DNA from: Nitrososphaera sp. | GTDB taxonomy: Archaea; Thermoproteota; Nitrososphaeria; Nitrososphaerales; Nitrososphaeraceae | Assembly: GCA_025450475.1 (NCBI GenBank) | Contig: JANWHJ010000061.1 | Coordinates: 1 to 11,881, forward strand | Direction: 5' to 3' | DNA length: 11,881 nucleotides | Made by a program: the position numbers and the translations under genes | The notes under the pieces: model-generated | Database searches by the model: none | Told to the model about the DNA's origin: nothing | Seen by the model: the letters and a program-made list of their open reading frames with translations, nothing else | Shown here: one piece after another, positions 11,748 through 11,881 of the stretch | Layout: each line of letters starts with the position of its first letter | How positions within the stretch are numbered: position 1 is the stretch's first letter

Positions 11748-11881
11748 ATGCACGGGATCTTTATAACGGGTACGAGTACCGGAGTTGGCAAGACTGCAGT
11801 GGCTGCCGGACTTGCGTGGACCCTCAGAAGGCAAGAAGTCAACGTTGGCGTGATGAAGCCCTTTGCGACCGGAAACAGGGT
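11748..11881 (+). CDS. bioD: Dethiobiotin synthetase (3' truncated)
   Basis: BioD closes the ureido ring of dethiobiotin from 7,8-diaminononanoate, CO2 and ATP. Only the first 44 codons lie in the window. They include the start (MHGIFITGTS), the P-loop GTSTGVGKT (residues 8-16) that binds ATP phosphates, and VGVMKPFATGNR, whose Lys-Pro pair corresponds to the KP(v/i)xTG substrate-side motif of the family. Divergence from bioA, and the rest of the pathway next door, make the assignment secure despite truncation. The start is the first ATG after the bioA spacer. Confidence 0.9.
   Translation, partial: MHGIFITGTSTGVGKTAVAAGLAWTLRRQEVNVGVMKPFATGNR

Overview
The window reads as a chromosomal segment of an ammonia-oxidising thaumarchaeon (Nitrososphaerota), most like the soil Nitrososphaera group. 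Four things point there: an ESCRT-III/CdvB-type division protein; archaeal TATA boxes about 26 nt upstream of several start codons, so that many first genes look leaderless; GTG and TTG starts; and a moderate GC content with AT-rich spacers. The genus is an inference from gene content and style, not from a database match.

Layout, left to right. Positions 1-123 hold the lysine-rich tail of an upstream gene. A HIT-family nucleotide hydrolase (294-725, minus) is divergent from a 64-residue zinc ribbon protein (815-1009), which is followed by dihydroxy-acid dehydratase ilvD and anthranilate synthase large subunit trpE (both plus). An AT-rich spacer with many short dyads (4166-4412) separates trpE from a convergent threonine synthase thrC. 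A small unknown gene (5802-6065, minus) and a CdvB/ESCRT-III paralogue (6244-6897, plus) are divergent around a spacer that carries a near-perfect operator-like dyad. A 115-residue unknown gene follows (6914-7261, minus).

From 7305 to the right edge is a biotin locus. bioB and bioF overlap by 17 nt on the minus strand. Upstream of bioB is a 342-nt spacer, then a small serine recombinase (9763-10374, plus) that overlaps bioA tail to tail, then bioA (minus) divergent from a truncated bioD (plus, running off the end). Together BioF, BioA, BioD and BioB convert pimeloyl-CoA (or a pimeloyl thioester) to biotin. No gene for making the pimeloyl precursor is visible.

The most interesting signals are regulatory and mechanistic. 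A BirA-type box (TTGTAAACT-N15-GGTTGACAA) straddles the bioB TATA box. A second palindrome occurs twice, on either side of bioB-bioF, with a 16-nt exact match. BioB lacks one cysteine of the canonical [2Fe-2S] site (Asn142 at the E. coli Cys128 position) and has an extra cysteine three residues after another ligand. None of these amounts to a proven new system. Nothing resembling CRISPR, rRNA, tRNA or a complete insertion sequence was seen.
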